Part shown: positions 1-11,987 of the stretch, piece after piece
How the letters are laid out: every line of letters starts with the position of its first letter
Numbering within the stretch: the stretch's first letter is position 1
Source of the DNA: Halobaculum litoreum
Lineage (GTDB): Archaea > Halobacteriota > Halobacteria > Halobacteriales > Haloferacaceae
DNA length: 64,000 nucleotides
Direction of reading: 5' to 3'
Assembly: GCF_030127125.1 (NCBI RefSeq)
Contig: NZ_CP126156.1
Coordinates: 2,294,001 to 2,358,000, forward strand
Notes under the pieces: model-generated
What the model was told of the DNA's origin: nothing
Databases searched by the model: none
The model's input: only the letters and a program-made list of their open reading frames with translations
Position numbers and translations under genes: made by a program

Positions 1-1
1 C

Positions 2-151
2 GTGTTGGCGGTCGTCGTCACGCTCGTCGCGACGTACGCCGCCTACCGGCTCTCGCTCGACCCCGACGACGTGGTGATCCCCGTGGTGACGAACGTCTGC
101 GACGTGCTCGGGGTGGTGGTGCTGTTCGCCGCCGTGCTCGTGTTCGCGTGA
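2..151 (+). CDS. MgtE-type divalent cation transporter, C-terminal fragment
   Basis: Only the last 49 codons are present; the gene begins before the window. The visible residues form two hydrophobic segments around a DPDDVVIPVVTNVCDVLG stretch, which resembles the D-x-x-D-x-x-x-x-P-x-x-T motif of the MgtE/SLC41 integral membrane domain that lines the Mg2+ pore. The role as a membrane Mg2+ or other divalent cation channel/transporter is taken from the family. The regulatory N-terminal domains, if any, cannot be seen. It ends 30 bp before the convergent yjbQ-like gene. Confidence 0.6.
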   Translation: MLAVVVTLVATYAAYRLSLDPDDVVIPVVTNVCDVLGVVVLFAAVLVFA

Positions 152-181
152 GGCCGGGGGCGCGACGACGACGCCGACCGC

Positions 182-565
182 TCACTCGGCGATCACCCGG
201 ACGGTCCGCGTCCGCGGGCCGTCACACTCGACGAGGAGCACCGACTGCCAACGGCCGAGCGCGAGGTCGCCGTCGGCGACCGGCACCGTGACGCTCGTGC
301 CCAGGAGGAGCGCCCGGAGGTGCGAGGCCGCGTTGCCGTCGAGGTCGTCGTGGGCCCACCCGCCCTCCGGCGCGAGCCCCTCGACGAACGCCTCGACGTC
401 GCCGAGCAGTCGCCGCTCGGCCTCGTTGACGACGAGCCCCGCGGTCGTGTGCTCGCAGAAGACCGTGCAGGTGCCGGCCGCGTCGGCGGGGAGCGCGTCG
501 CGGACGCGGTCGGTCACGTCGTGGACCGCGGTGTGGCCGTCGGTGTCGACGGAGAACGTCGCCAT
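182..565 (-). CDS. YjbQ family protein (secondary thiamine-phosphate synthase-like)
   Basis: The 127-residue protein matches the compact single-domain UPF0047/YjbQ family along its whole length. Conserved features are CEHTTAGLVVNEAE (about residues 37-50), HDDLDGNAASHL (72-83), the VPVADGDLALGRWQS block and a C-terminal CDGPRTRTV. Family members have weak thiamine-phosphate synthase activity; the physiological role is unsettled. An upstream in-frame extension has no halophilic composition, so the ATG at 565 is chosen. It is divergent from the SRPBCC gene that starts 70 bp away. Confidence 0.85.
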   Translation of the reverse strand: MATFSVDTDGHTAVHDVTDRVRDALPADAAGTCTVFCEHTTAGLVVNEAERRLLGDVEAFVEGLAPEGGWAHDDLDGNAASHLRALLLGTSVTVPVADGDLALGRWQSVLLVECDGPRTRTVRVIAE

Positions 566-635
566 GGGAGTCCCCTCGGGGGCGCGGGAGAAGAAGCCCC
601 CCGAGCGTTTTGCGGGTCGCCCGCGTCGTGCCGAC

Positions 636-1079
636 ATGGTCACCGTCAGCCACACGGTCCGCGTCGACGCCCCCGTCGAGGACGTGTTCGGGTACGTCGA
701 CGAGCCCGAGCACCACGTCGAGATGACGCCCAGCATCGCCGCGGTGTCGAACGTCGAACCGCTCGACAACGGCGGCAAGCGCCTCGAGTACACCTACGAG
801 ATGGTCGGCGTGTCGCTCACGGGGACGATGGAGACCCCCGAGTACGTCGAGAACGAACGCATCGTGTTCGAGTTGGCCGGCGACCTCGCGGGGACGCTCA
901 CGTGGGCGTTCGAGGCCGACGGCGACGCCACGCGCGTGACGTACACCGCCGAGTACGACCTCCCGGGCGGCGTGCTCGCGAAAGCGGCCGAGCCGTTCGC
1001 CGTGCGCTACAACGAACGCGAACTGCGAACGACGCTGCGGAACCTCCGCGACCGGCTGGAGTCGGGGAGCGCTCCGTAG
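636..1079 (+). CDS. SRPBCC family protein (START/Bet v 1-like fold)
   Basis: The 147-residue protein starts with the typical beta-strand VTVSHTVRVDAPVEDVFGYV and ends with a long C-terminal helix, as in polyketide cyclase/dehydrase-like SRPBCC domains. These bind hydrophobic ligands in a deep cavity; the ligand is unknown here. The middle strands alternate acidic and hydrophobic residues. An upstream in-frame extension reads through the opposite yjbQ gene and is rejected. It stands alone, convergent with the UPF0201 gene. Confidence 0.8.
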   Translation: MVTVSHTVRVDAPVEDVFGYVDEPEHHVEMTPSIAAVSNVEPLDNGGKRLEYTYEMVGVSLTGTMETPEYVENERIVFELAGDLAGTLTWAFEADGDATRVTYTAEYDLPGGVLAKAAEPFAVRYNERELRTTLRNLRDRLESGSAP

Positions 1080-1113
1080 CCGTCCGGGCCGGACGCGGCG
1101 CGTCGGGGGCGGC

Positions 1114-1536
1114 TCACCGACGGTCGGGGTCGACCGGCGTCCCGTCCTCGGTCGGCGGCGCGAGGTGGTCGATGTACTCCTCCACGGTCGGCGACCGGAC
1201 CGTCACCGCGACCTCGATGTCGCCCAACTCGTCTGGCTCGCCGACGGCGAAGTTGATGACGCCCTGAAAGGCGGCCTGCTTCTTCAGCGCGAACGAGAAC
1301 CCGTCGTCGGTGGCGCCGTTCGCGAACTCCCGGCGCGCGGTGTCGAGGATCTCCTGTTCGTGGAGTTTGTCCGAGAAGTCGTCGAGGGTGTGGGCCTCCG
1401 CGACGAGCTTCCCCGGCTCGGAGACGAACTCGGCGTTGGTGAACAGCGCCTCGACGGCGTCGCGGACGCGGTCGGTCACCTCGGTGTCGCGCACCGGCGC
1501 CTCGATCCGGACGTCGACGCTGTAGACGGCCGTCAC
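1114..1536 (-). CDS. UPF0201/COG1325 RNA-binding domain protein
   Basis: This 140-residue protein is a member of the archaeal UPF0201 family, a ribosomal L5-like fold described as a predicted exosome or RNA-binding protein. It begins with GTG at 1536; that codon overlaps the TGA of the upstream UPF0200 gene by 4 bp (GTGA), which fixes the start and implies translational coupling. Typical features are the N-terminal strand VYSVDVRIEAPVRDTEVTDRV and the C-terminal DIEVAVTVRSPTVEEYIDHL. The pairing with UPF0200 is common in haloarchaea. No biochemical function is established. Confidence 0.8.
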   Translation of the reverse strand: MTAVYSVDVRIEAPVRDTEVTDRVRDAVEALFTNAEFVSEPGKLVAEAHTLDDFSDKLHEQEILDTARREFANGATDDGFSFALKKQAAFQGVINFAVGEPDELGDIEVAVTVRSPTVEEYIDHLAPPTEDGTPVDPDRR

Positions 1537-2132
1537 TTCTCCACCTCCGCGGGCGCGTCGGCGTCGTGGGCCGCCCCGCCGTCCGCGGCGCCGTGCAACA
1601 CCCCGCGGATCCGGTCGCGGAACGCCGCCAGCGTGTCGGTGTTCTCGACGGTCACTTCCGCGACCTCGATCACCTCGCCCATGCCGAAACCCAACTCCCG
1701 CTCCTCGCGCCGCTTCAGGGCCTCGGTGTCGACGTCGGAGTCGTCGCGGCCGCGCGCGCCGAGGCGCTCGGCCCGGAGGTCGAACGGCGCGGTGATGGCG
1801 ACGAGCGTGAAGTCGTCGCCGAAGCGGTCGCGGAACCGCTCCAGTTCGACCGGCGCGCGGAGCCCGTCGACGAGGACGGTCGCCGCGTCGCCCCCGGCCG
1901 CCGCCTCCTCGATCAACGGGATCGACCGCTCGGCGATGGCCGCGGGACCGTTCTCCTCGCGCAGCGCCCGCGCGATGGCGCCGTGGTGTTCCGCGGGGTC
2001 GAGTCCGCGGTCGCGACACTCCGCCCGGATGACGTCGCCCATCGTGACGACGGGCACGCCCTCCTCCTCGGCGACCGCGGCGGCCTCCCCCTTTCCGCTG
2101 CCCGGGAGGCCGACCGTTCCGATGACTCGCAT
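1533..2132 (-). CDS. UPF0200 P-loop nucleotide kinase-like protein
   Basis: The 199-residue protein opens with RVIGTVGLPGSGKGEAA, a Walker A loop (GLPGSGKG) like those of adenylate and dephospho-CoA kinases. The VTMGDVIRAE segment follows, as in the NMP-binding region. COG0237-type UPF0200 proteins are often labelled dephospho-CoA kinase-like, but archaeal CoA synthesis uses an unrelated GTP-dependent kinase, so the substrate is unknown. It is the first gene of a two-gene operon with the UPF0201 protein. ATG at 2132 is preferred over an adjacent GTG. Confidence 0.8.
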   Translation of the reverse strand: MRVIGTVGLPGSGKGEAAAVAEEEGVPVVTMGDVIRAECRDRGLDPAEHHGAIARALREENGPAAIAERSIPLIEEAAAGGDAATVLVDGLRAPVELERFRDRFGDDFTLVAITAPFDLRAERLGARGRDDSDVDTEALKRREERELGFGMGEVIEVAEVTVENTDTLAAFRDRIRGVLHGAADGGAAHDADAPAEVEK

Positions 2133-2244
2133 CACCGGCCGTTCGCCGTTCGTCCGATTAAACCCTGCGAGAGCGGGGACCGCGGGGGCGCCGCCCGCGC
2201 GCGACCGCGCCGTTTTTTGCCCCGCCGCGTGTCACCACGACCGA

Positions 2245-2350
2245 GGGCGCGTAGCTCAGTCCGGATTCAGAGCGTCGGACTTCTAACCGCGCCGGTGATC
2301 CGGCGCGGGGAGCCATCCGACGGTCGCGGGTTCAAATCCCGTCGCGCCCG
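2245..2350 (+). tRNA. tRNA-Arg(UCU) with a 29-nt intron
   Basis: Acceptor arms GGGCGCG (2245-2251) and CGCGCCC (2343-2349) pair, and G2350 is the discriminator. The D arm GCTC/GAGC and T arm around GGGTTCAAATCCC are present. The anticodon stem TCGGA (2275-2279) pairs with TCCGA (2316-2320). The loop reads CTTCTA, then an insertion from about 2286 to 2314, then A. The anticodon is TCT. The insertion lies at the canonical 37/38 site and folds into an 8-bp helix (2287-2294 with 2301-2308), as expected for a bulge-helix-bulge intron cut by the tRNA splicing endonuclease. Confidence 0.88.
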
Positions 2351-2486
2351 TGTTCCGTGTCGCGAGCACCGCGAGCGGCCGCCACCGCTCTGTGGGACCC
2401 GGATCCGAGGGGGAACGCGACGCGACCGACGCGACTCGGCCGACGCCGGGACAAGGGCTTCACCCGCCCGGCGCGTGCGCTCCGAT

Positions 2487-2864
2487 ATGGCACAACGATC
2501 GCTGTTCACCCGTGCGCTGTGGTTCGTCGCGATCGGCTGGTGGGCGACGCCGGCCGTCGTCAACGTCGCGTGGTTCCTCAACGCGACGATCATCGGGCTC
2601 CCGCTGGGCATCAAGCTGATCAATCTCGTTCCCACCGTCCTGACGCTCAAGGAGCCGCGGTCGCTCGTCGTCCCCGAGGACGCCCGCGGTCAGCGGTCGC
2701 TGCTCGTGCGGGGACTCTACTTCCTCCTCGTGGGGTGGTGGCTCAGCCTCCTGTGGGCGAACGTCGCCGCGTTCCTCGCGGTGACCGTGGTCGGGCTGCC
2801 GGTCGCCTACTGGATGTTCAATCGCCTGCCGTACGTCACGTCGCTGTACCGCTTCGACGGGTAG
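2487..2864 (+). CDS. YccF domain membrane protein
   Basis: The 125-residue protein holds two tandem copies of the YccF domain (DUF307), each with a W-F/L-x-x-x-G-W-W hydrophobic segment (about residues 12-35 and 76-100) followed by a GLP motif (GLPLGIK, GLPVAYW). It should be an inner-membrane protein of unknown function. The start ATG lies 21 bp after a CG-rich stretch; no strong Shine-Dalgarno is seen. It lies downstream of tRNA-Arg. Confidence 0.8.
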   Translation: MAQRSLFTRALWFVAIGWWATPAVVNVAWFLNATIIGLPLGIKLINLVPTVLTLKEPRSLVVPEDARGQRSLLVRGLYFLLVGWWLSLLWANVAAFLAVTVVGLPVAYWMFNRLPYVTSLYRFDG

Positions 2865-2930
2865 CCGTCGCTCGCGGGTCGCGGAGGACGGACCGAACCG
2901 AGCCCGCGGGAGAAGGACGGCGCCCCGCGT

Positions 2931-3800
2931 TCAGTACCGGGACGGCATGTACGCCAGCCCGACGAGGAAGAACGCCGAGACACCGCTGAGGATCGTGACG
3001 CCCCACAGACCGTTCGTCAGCGTGGTCTGGGTGGCCGTCTCCTCCTCGTACTGCGCGTACGTGTCGAACTCCTGGGTCAGGACCATCGTGGAGTTGTCGG
3101 GGAAGTGTGCGAAGTACGTCGTTCCCCCGACGGTCACGTTCGCGTGGTTCGCGACGTCGATCTCGTTGGTGCGCGGGGCGGTGTATTCCAGCGTCGCCGC
3201 CTCCGGCGTCACGCTCGCGACGGTCGCGGTGTTGTCCTCGACGTTGTCGAGGTCGTCGCCGACGGCGTACTCGCGCGTCTCGGGCGCGGGGAAGTACTCG
3301 TCGGCGGGGATCAGCGTCCGGTTCTCGCCCGAACGCTCGACGACGTACTCTTGGCCGTCGACGGTGGTCGTCTCGTTCTCGACGTCGTCGTCCGCCATCA
3401 GGATGCCCGTCCGGTTGATCTCCTCGACGAGCGTGAACGCGCCGGAGGCGTTGTCGGTCCGGATGGTCCAGCTCTGGTCCTCGTAGGTCACGGACGACCC
3501 GTTGGCCCACTCGACGGTGTACAGCGCGGACTCGTTGGTGTACTCGAGCGTCCCCGAGCGGACGAGTTCCTCGCCGCCGCCGCCCCCGTGGCCGCCGCCA
3601 CCGCCGCCCTCGACCTCGGCGGAGACCGCGGAGACGGTGTACTGCTGGTCGTCCACGGAGAACGTGTCGCCCTGGTTCAAGCGGTGGTCGGGGTTCTCGA
3701 AGGAGAGCTGCGGCGCGCTCGCTGTCGCGATGAGCGAGAACGATGCCGCTCCCACGACGATGAAGAACGCGACGTAGATGGCCGCGGCGCGTCGTTGCAT
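2931..3800 (-). CDS. Hypothetical exported, membrane-anchored protein
   Basis: The 289-residue protein has an N-terminal membrane or signal segment (about residues 8-28), an extracellular acidic and Thr/Asn-rich beta domain with several N-glycosylation-type NxS/T sequons, and a C-terminal hydrophobic segment (about 262-284). A Gly/His linker near residues 67-80 (GGGGGGHGGGGG) could bind metal. I do not recognise a functional family beyond similar haloarchaeal hypothetical proteins. The start is the ATG directly before the hydrophobic segment; a longer frame would run through the tRNA-Cys region. Confidence 0.7.
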   Translation of the reverse strand: MQRRAAAIYVAFFIVVGAASFSLIATASAPQLSFENPDHRLNQGDTFSVDDQQYTVSAVSAEVEGGGGGGHGGGGGEELVRSGTLEYTNESALYTVEWANGSSVTYEDQSWTIRTDNASGAFTLVEEINRTGILMADDDVENETTTVDGQEYVVERSGENRTLIPADEYFPAPETREYAVGDDLDNVEDNTATVASVTPEAATLEYTAPRTNEIDVANHANVTVGGTTYFAHFPDNSTMVLTQEFDTYAQYEEETATQTTLTNGLWGVTILSGVSAFFLVGLAYMPSRY

Positions 3801-3887
3801 ACGTGAGGGACGGGTCGCCCGGAGTTTAACCGTTTTCTTTCCGAGAACGGGTGCCGCGGCTCCGCGTCGCGTGCGGGTCGACGTAGA

Positions 3888-3963
3888 AGCCAAGGGCCGG
3901 ATTTGAACCAGCGTGATTCTCCTCTGCAGGGAGATGCGTATGGCCGGACTCTGCCACCTTGGC
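3888..3963 (-). tRNA. tRNA-Cys(GCA)
   Basis: Acceptor arms GCCAAGG and CCTTGGC pair. The anticodon stem TCTCC/GGAGA encloses the loop CTGCAGA with anticodon GCA, and the T arm contains GGTTCAAATCC. It is 76 nt, with no encoded CCA. It is the last gene of the rRNA operon, about 190 nt downstream of 5S, a standard haloarchaeal position. Confidence 0.95.
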
Positions 3964-4099
3964 GCATCCGAACGGAGACGTGTGAGGCGTTTAAGCCTAG
4001 CGGATCCGCGTGTCCGCGTCGATCGCGACGGGCCGTGTCGAGCGCCCTCGGTCGGGATGGCCGTGGCTGTCGGTCTGCTCGTGTGTGTAAAATGAAGAA

Positions 4100-4129
4100 A
4101 GCCCACCAGCACGCGTGTGCTGGTGGGCT
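4100..4129 (-). terminator. Perfect 13-bp hairpin between 5S rRNA and tRNA-Cys
   Basis: Arms AGCCCACCAGCAC and GTGCTGGTGGGCT are exact reverse complements around a 4-nt loop. In the operon direction the hairpin is followed by TTCTTCATTTT. It could be a partial transcription terminator or a processing stem that separates 5S from tRNA-Cys. The T-tract is interrupted, so I favour processing or attenuation over full termination. Confidence 0.55.
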
Positions 4130-4149
4130 CTCGAACTGCGTGTATGAGT

Positions 4150-4271
4150 GGTGGGCGGCGAACCGGTGTTTCCAGAGGCTCTCGCACTCCAGGACTGGCC
4201 GGAACGCTGGCGGGCTTAACTTCCGTGTTCGGGATGGGTACGGGTGGTGCCCCGCCGCTGTGGCCGCCCGA
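4150..4271 (-). rRNA. rrf: 5S ribosomal RNA
   Basis: The minus strand contains the archaeal 5S core with CCCGTACCCATCCCGAACAC and GCGAGAGCCTCTGG, closed by GGGCGGC/GCCGCCC terminal arms. Length is about 122 nt. Exact ends are uncertain by a few bases. It lies about 100 nt downstream of 23S. Confidence 0.93.
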
Positions 4272-4330
4272 AGGCCGACCATCGGGAACGATCCGATGTG
4301 TGCCAACGTCGGTCTTCGACCGATACGTAC

Positions 4331-4374
4331 GTGCAATCCAGGTAACGCCTGGACCCGTTCACGGGTCCCAGTGC
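4331..4374 (-). other. 23S processing stem, 3' arm
   Basis: This stretch pairs with 7302-7346 on the other side of 23S: the reverse complement of one (CACTGGGACCCGTGAACGGG...) closely matches the other (CACTGTGACCCGGTGAACGGG...). The mismatched positions form bulges, as expected for the bulge-helix-bulge site where the splicing endonuclease releases pre-23S. Confidence 0.8.
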
Positions 4375-7290
<2,916 letters not shown>

Positions 7291-7301
7291 AACTGATGGT
7301 A

Positions 7302-7346
7302 CACTGTGACCCGGTGAACGGGTCCAGTGGACGTCTGGATTGCACG
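7302..7346 (-). other. 23S processing stem, 5' arm
   Basis: Mate of 4331-4374. It lies 12 bp upstream of the mature 23S 5' end and can form a long interrupted helix with the downstream arm, enclosing 23S. Confidence 0.8.
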
Positions 7347-7505
7347 TACATACGGTCGTCATCGTACGTCGCGTGGGTGGCACGCGAGCGTACTCGACCC
7401 TTCCCATCCCCGCTCTCGCGGGATGGTGCATCGGTCTTGCGTCGGGTTTCACCGTATCCCCGTCTGCCGTATAAGGCACACGGTTCGCGACGGAACCCGA
7501 AGACA

Positions 7506-7577
7506 TGGACCCACTGGGATTCGAACCCAGGGCATCCTCCTTGCAAAGGAGGCACTCTACCACTGAGCTATGGGCCC
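7506..7577 (-). tRNA. tRNA-Ala(UGC)
   Basis: It is 72 nt in the 16S-23S spacer. Acceptor GGGCCCA pairs with TGGGTCC (G-T tolerated), the D arm is GCTC...GAGT, the anticodon stem CCTCC/GGAGG encloses TTTGCAA with anticodon TGC, and the T arm is CTGGGTTCGAATCCCAG. This is the usual spacer tRNA of euryarchaeal rRNA operons. Confidence 0.96.
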
Positions 7578-7602
7578 ACCCCCTTGTCGGGGGCTGAGCG
7601 AG

Positions 7603-7645
7603 CCACGATGGTTCGAAGGTGCCCGATCGGCGTCGGGAACCGGAC
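7603..7645 (-). other. 16S processing stem, 3' arm
   Basis: CCACGATGGTTCG...CCCGATCGGCGTCGG pairs with 9222-9268, whose reverse complement begins CCACGATGGTTCGG. Internal mismatches give bulges. The stem encloses the whole 16S gene, with the 3' arm between 16S and tRNA-Ala. Confidence 0.8.
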
Positions 7646-7684
7646 CGAAAGGTGAGCCAGGGCGTCGCCCTGGTCTCGGGTCTG

Positions 7685-9156
<1,472 letters not shown>

Positions 9157-9221
9157 GTTCCTCCCCGCGAGGGGAGGGGGTGGCGGGAAGTCACGCGCAA
9201 AGCGTGACCTCACCATTGCGT

Positions 9222-9268
9222 GGTCCGAGTTCGGCGACACCGATCGGGTGACACCGAACCATCGTGGC
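9222..9268 (-). other. 16S processing stem, 5' arm
   Basis: Mate of 7603-7645, in the 5' leader about 65 nt before mature 16S. It forms the pre-16S processing helix. Confidence 0.8.
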
Positions 9269-9346
9269 TCACATCAGATACCGTCTTGCGGCGGACCGCA
9301 GGGGCGGAATCCTCATCTCTTGCGGATATGGACATACTCCGAGAGG

Positions 9347-9357
9347 GTACTTAACCC
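9347..9357 (-). promoter_or_regulatory. rrn promoter, 16S-proximal
   Basis: On the minus strand TTCGATGGGGTTAAGTAC resembles known Halobacterium rrn promoters (TTCGATG-CCCTTAAGTA). The TATA-like element is GGTTAAGTAC. Transcription would start about 25 nt downstream, within the 16S leader. Confidence 0.65.
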
Positions 9358-9419
9358 CATCGAAGCACGCCCACGAGGCGAATCGAGGCGGACTTGAACC
9401 GCAGTGATTCGCGTCGTGT

Positions 9420-9463
9420 CTTCGCATTGCGTCCGAAGCCCTTGCCGTTGATAAGGGCATCGG
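9420..9463 (-). promoter_or_regulatory. rrn promoter, middle
   Basis: Minus strand: CCGATGCCCTTATCAACG (TATA-like CTTATC at about 9450-9457), followed about 24 nt later by TTCGGACGCAATGCGAAG. The latter matches the start-region motif of the distal promoter. Confidence 0.65.
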
Positions 9464-9522
9464 AACGAACTCCGACACACCCCGGAAGGGTGTGCCGTGT
9501 CGCCCGGGGCGTCCCGTGCGAC

Positions 9523-9562
9523 CTTCGCATTTCTTCGAATGGCAGGGGAACATAAAAGGTCG
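9523..9562 (-). promoter_or_regulatory. rrn promoter, distal
   Basis: Minus strand: CGACCTTTTATGTTCCC (TATA TTTTATG at 9551-9558), followed by TTCGAAGAAATGCGAAG around the expected start site. The shared start-site motif with the middle promoter supports a tandem-promoter arrangement. Confidence 0.68.
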
Positions 9563-9753
9563 TCGTCTCGACCCCGCCACGTCACGCGGTTTCACGGAAC
9601 GGTGTGAGGAACGACCGTGTAGGATGCCGGCCGAAAGGCCGGACCGACGGGCGGGGGCGGGAAGGGGCGGGGGTGGGAAGGGGCGGGGATAGGCGGCGCT
9701 CGCGGGGGCGTGTGGGTGTCCACATACCAAAGAACAGTCGACTCGACCCGAGA

Positions 9754-10062
9754 TCAGTTTTCCAAGTGCTCGATGCCCTTCTTGGCGACGTTCGCCTCGG
9801 TGATCTCGTCGGGCATCCAGTCGGGTTTGTTGTCCGGCGCGGACTCGCGCCACGACCACCCCTCGTAGATGTGGACCTTGTCGGTCCCCTTCTCCCGGAG
9901 TCGGAGCTCGACGCGGTCGGCGGCGTCCTCGGAGCTGGCCGGCTCGAGCCGACGAGCAGCCTTCAGCGCGGCCTGTCGCGGCGTGTTTCCGGAGAAGACG
10001 CTCTCCTCGGTGCCGTCGCCCTCGCGCAGCGCGAAGTTCCGCTTACCGTCCTCACGTACCAT
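9754..10062 (-). CDS. Non-histone chromosomal protein MC1
   Basis: The 102-residue protein has the MC1 core: RNFALREGDGTEESVFSG near the N-terminus, TPRQAALKAARRL, then ELRLREKGTDKVHIYEGW. MC1 is a monomeric archaeal DNA-bending chromatin protein. A TATA-like TTTATC box at about 10098-10105 and a GGAGG Shine-Dalgarno (10072-10076) precede the ATG at 10062, so this mRNA has a short leader, unlike most genes here. The C-terminus is more acidic than in methanogen MC1. Confidence 0.88.
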   Translation of the reverse strand: MVREDGKRNFALREGDGTEESVFSGNTPRQAALKAARRLEPASSEDAADRVELRLREKGTDKVHIYEGWSWRESAPDNKPDWMPDEITEANVAKKGIEHLEN

Positions 10063-10304
10063 GGTTTTTCGCCTCCGTGTGAAGGGAACACACACGCTAT
10101 GATAAACGTATCGGGGAATTTACCCCTCGACGGGGAAAGTTTGATATACGAGGACGCTACGGACCCCCCGACGAGATGTCGGAAACGGGGGAACGCGCCG
10201 GCCCGCGGACCGCGTGACGGCTCGCGCGACAGCCGAGGGCGTGGACGGGGGGCGTAAACAACACTTATGTGTCTCGTGGGGCGACTCTCGGGGTACCGAA
10301 GGCG

Positions 10305-10502
10305 ATGGTCCGGAAGAAGACGCTCAGCCCGAGTGGCGCCAAAGACGAGAACGGCGAGTACCACAACGTCCACGTGAACCTCCACGAGGACGAGCTCGCG
10401 GTCGCCGGTATGGAGATCGGCGACGAAGTGTTCGTTCGCGTCCGTGACGGCAAGATTATCATCCAGAAAGCGGACCCCGACGAGGTAGAACACGACTTCT
10501 GA
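10305..10502 (+). CDS. Small AbrB/SpoVT-like domain protein
   Basis: The 65-residue protein contains a swapped-hairpin AbrB-like pattern: VHVNLHEDELAVAGMEIGDEVFVRVRDGKIIIQKA. Such domains usually bind DNA as dimers and act as transcription regulators or antitoxins. No toxin lies next to it. A TATA-like CACTTATG at 10261-10268 precedes a likely short leader. It lies 60 bp upstream of pyrD in the same direction, so it may be co-transcribed. ATG at 10305 is chosen because the basic MVRKKTLSP start is typical of haloarchaeal members. Confidence 0.7.
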   Translation: MVRKKTLSPSGAKDENGEYHNVHVNLHEDELAVAGMEIGDEVFVRVRDGKIIIQKADPDEVEHDF

Positions 10503-10562
10503 CACCGGGACACCCCCGCAGTTCAAGAGCGTGTCCGGCCTGACGTCCGGACAGGCACCGAT

Positions 10563-11618
10563 ATGAAGGCTTACGACGTCGCGAAGCCCGCGCTGTACGC
10601 GCTCCCGGCCGAGACCGCCCACGAGAGCACCCACCGCCTGTTGCGCGCCGTCCAGGGGACCCCAGTCGAGTCGTTCCTCCGCGAGCGATACGCCGTCGAC
10701 GACGAGCGGCTGCGCACGACGGCGTTCGGGCTCGACTTCCCGACGCCGGTGGGCGTCGCCGCCGGGTTCGACAAGAACGCTCGGATCCCACGCGTGCTGG
10801 CGTCGCTCGGCTTCGGCCACGTCGAGGTCGGCGGCGTCACCGCCGAGCGCCAGCCCGGCAACCCCCGCCCGCGGATGTTCCGCCTCCGCGAGGACGAGGC
10901 CATCGTCAACCGCATGGGCTTCAACAACGACGGCGCCGACGCCGTCGGCGAGCGACTCGACCGCGAACCGGCGCCCGACGTCCCGTTGGGCGTCAACGTC
11001 GGCAAGTCGAAGTCGACCCCCCTCGAGGACGCCGCGGACGACTACCTGTACACCTACGAGCGCGTGGGGGCGCACGCGGACTACGTCGCCGTCAACGTCT
11101 CCTCGCCGAACACGCCCGGGCTCCGCTCGCTCCAGAACCGCGAGTCGCTGGAGCGCATCCTCGGGACGCTGTCGGACGCCGGCGCCGACCCGCTGCTCGT
11201 GAAGTTCTCGCCGGACCTCCCCGAACCCGCCGTCGAGGAGGCGCTCGCGGTCGTCGACGACCTCGACCTCGACGGCGTCGTCGCCACCAACACGACGACC
11301 GAGCGGCCCGACACCCTCCGGAGTCCCCAGCGGGCCGAACGCGGCGGGCTCTCGGGCAAGCCCATCGAGGACCGGGCCACGGGGATGGTCCGGTTCATCG
11401 CCGAGCGGACGGACGTGCCCGTGGTCGGCGTCGGCGGCGTCTCCGACGCCGCGGGCGCGTACGCGAAGATCCGCGCCGGCGCGAGCCTCGTCCAGTTGTA
11501 CACCGGCCTCGTGTACGAGGGGCCGAGCCTCGCGCGCGACATCAACGAGGGGCTGCTCGACTTGCTGGAGCGGGACGGCTTCGACTCCGTCGCCGACGCG
11601 GTCGGAGCGGACCTGTAG
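10563..11618 (+). CDS. pyrD: Dihydroorotate dehydrogenase (quinone), class 2
   Basis: The 351-residue FMN enzyme oxidises dihydroorotate to orotate in pyrimidine synthesis, passing electrons to quinone at the membrane. Class 2 features are the N-terminal membrane-associating helices (about 1-45), VGVAAGFDKNA, the NRMGFNNDG loop, the catalytic serine in NVSSPNTPGLR, NTTTERP and the FMN phosphate-binding GVGGVSDAAGAYAKIRAGASLVQLYTG at the end. Length matches the class. It follows the AbrB-like gene. Confidence 0.95.
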   Translation: MKAYDVAKPALYALPAETAHESTHRLLRAVQGTPVESFLRERYAVDDERLRTTAFGLDFPTPVGVAAGFDKNARIPRVLASLGFGHVEVGGVTAERQPGNPRPRMFRLREDEAIVNRMGFNNDGADAVGERLDREPAPDVPLGVNVGKSKSTPLEDAADDYLYTYERVGAHADYVAVNVSSPNTPGLRSLQNRESLERILGTLSDAGADPLLVKFSPDLPEPAVEEALAVVDDLDLDGVVATNTTTERPDTLRSPQRAERGGLSGKPIEDRATGMVRFIAERTDVPVVGVGGVSDAAGAYAKIRAGASLVQLYTGLVYEGPSLARDINEGLLDLLERDGFDSVADAVGADL

Positions 11619-11645
11619 GCGGCGTCCGGACCCCGCGACCGGTGG

Positions 11646-11918
11646 TTACAACGAGAGCAGGACCAACAGCGTCAGCCCCGTCGAGACGACGCCGCTGAAC
11701 ACGCCCACCGCGACGAACAGCGGCCGGGTCGCGAGCCCGTTGAGGTCGTCGCCCCGCACGAGCGCGCGCCCGAAGACGACCGCGAGCATCCCCCCGGCGA
11801 GCACCGAGAAGAACGGGCTTCCGACCCCGGCACCGGTCGTGTACCGGATCACGCCGAGGGCGACCTGTGCGGCGCCGGCGACCGCGAGACCGCCGACCGA
11901 GAGGACTCGTCTGTTCAC
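11646..11918 (-). CDS. Small hypothetical membrane protein (three helices)
   Basis: The 90-residue protein has three hydrophobic stretches (about residues 8-26, 36-54 and 67-89) with short polar loops. No known family is recognised. It lies downstream of valS on the same strand, with a gap of 69 bp on the upstream side, and is convergent with pyrD. Confidence 0.65.
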   Translation of the reverse strand: MNRRVLSVGGLAVAGAAQVALGVIRYTTGAGVGSPFFSVLAGGMLAVVFGRALVRGDDLNGLATRPLFVAVGVFSGVVSTGLTLLVLLSL

Positions 11919-11987
11919 GCGCGGGGAGAGACGGGGGCGAGAGAAGAAGGGTTCGGGTGGCGAGCGGTCGCCGACCGCGCGGACCGG

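Larger units (their letters stand above)
9277..9753 (-). promoter_or_regulatory. rRNA operon promoter region
   Basis: This 477-bp gene-free stretch lies between the 16S leader and MC1. It has three TATA-like boxes for the minus strand (separate entries) spaced about 100 bp apart. Beyond the farthest promoter lies a G-rich block (about 9648-9690) with repeated GGGGCGGG units and no coding signal. Confidence 0.7.
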
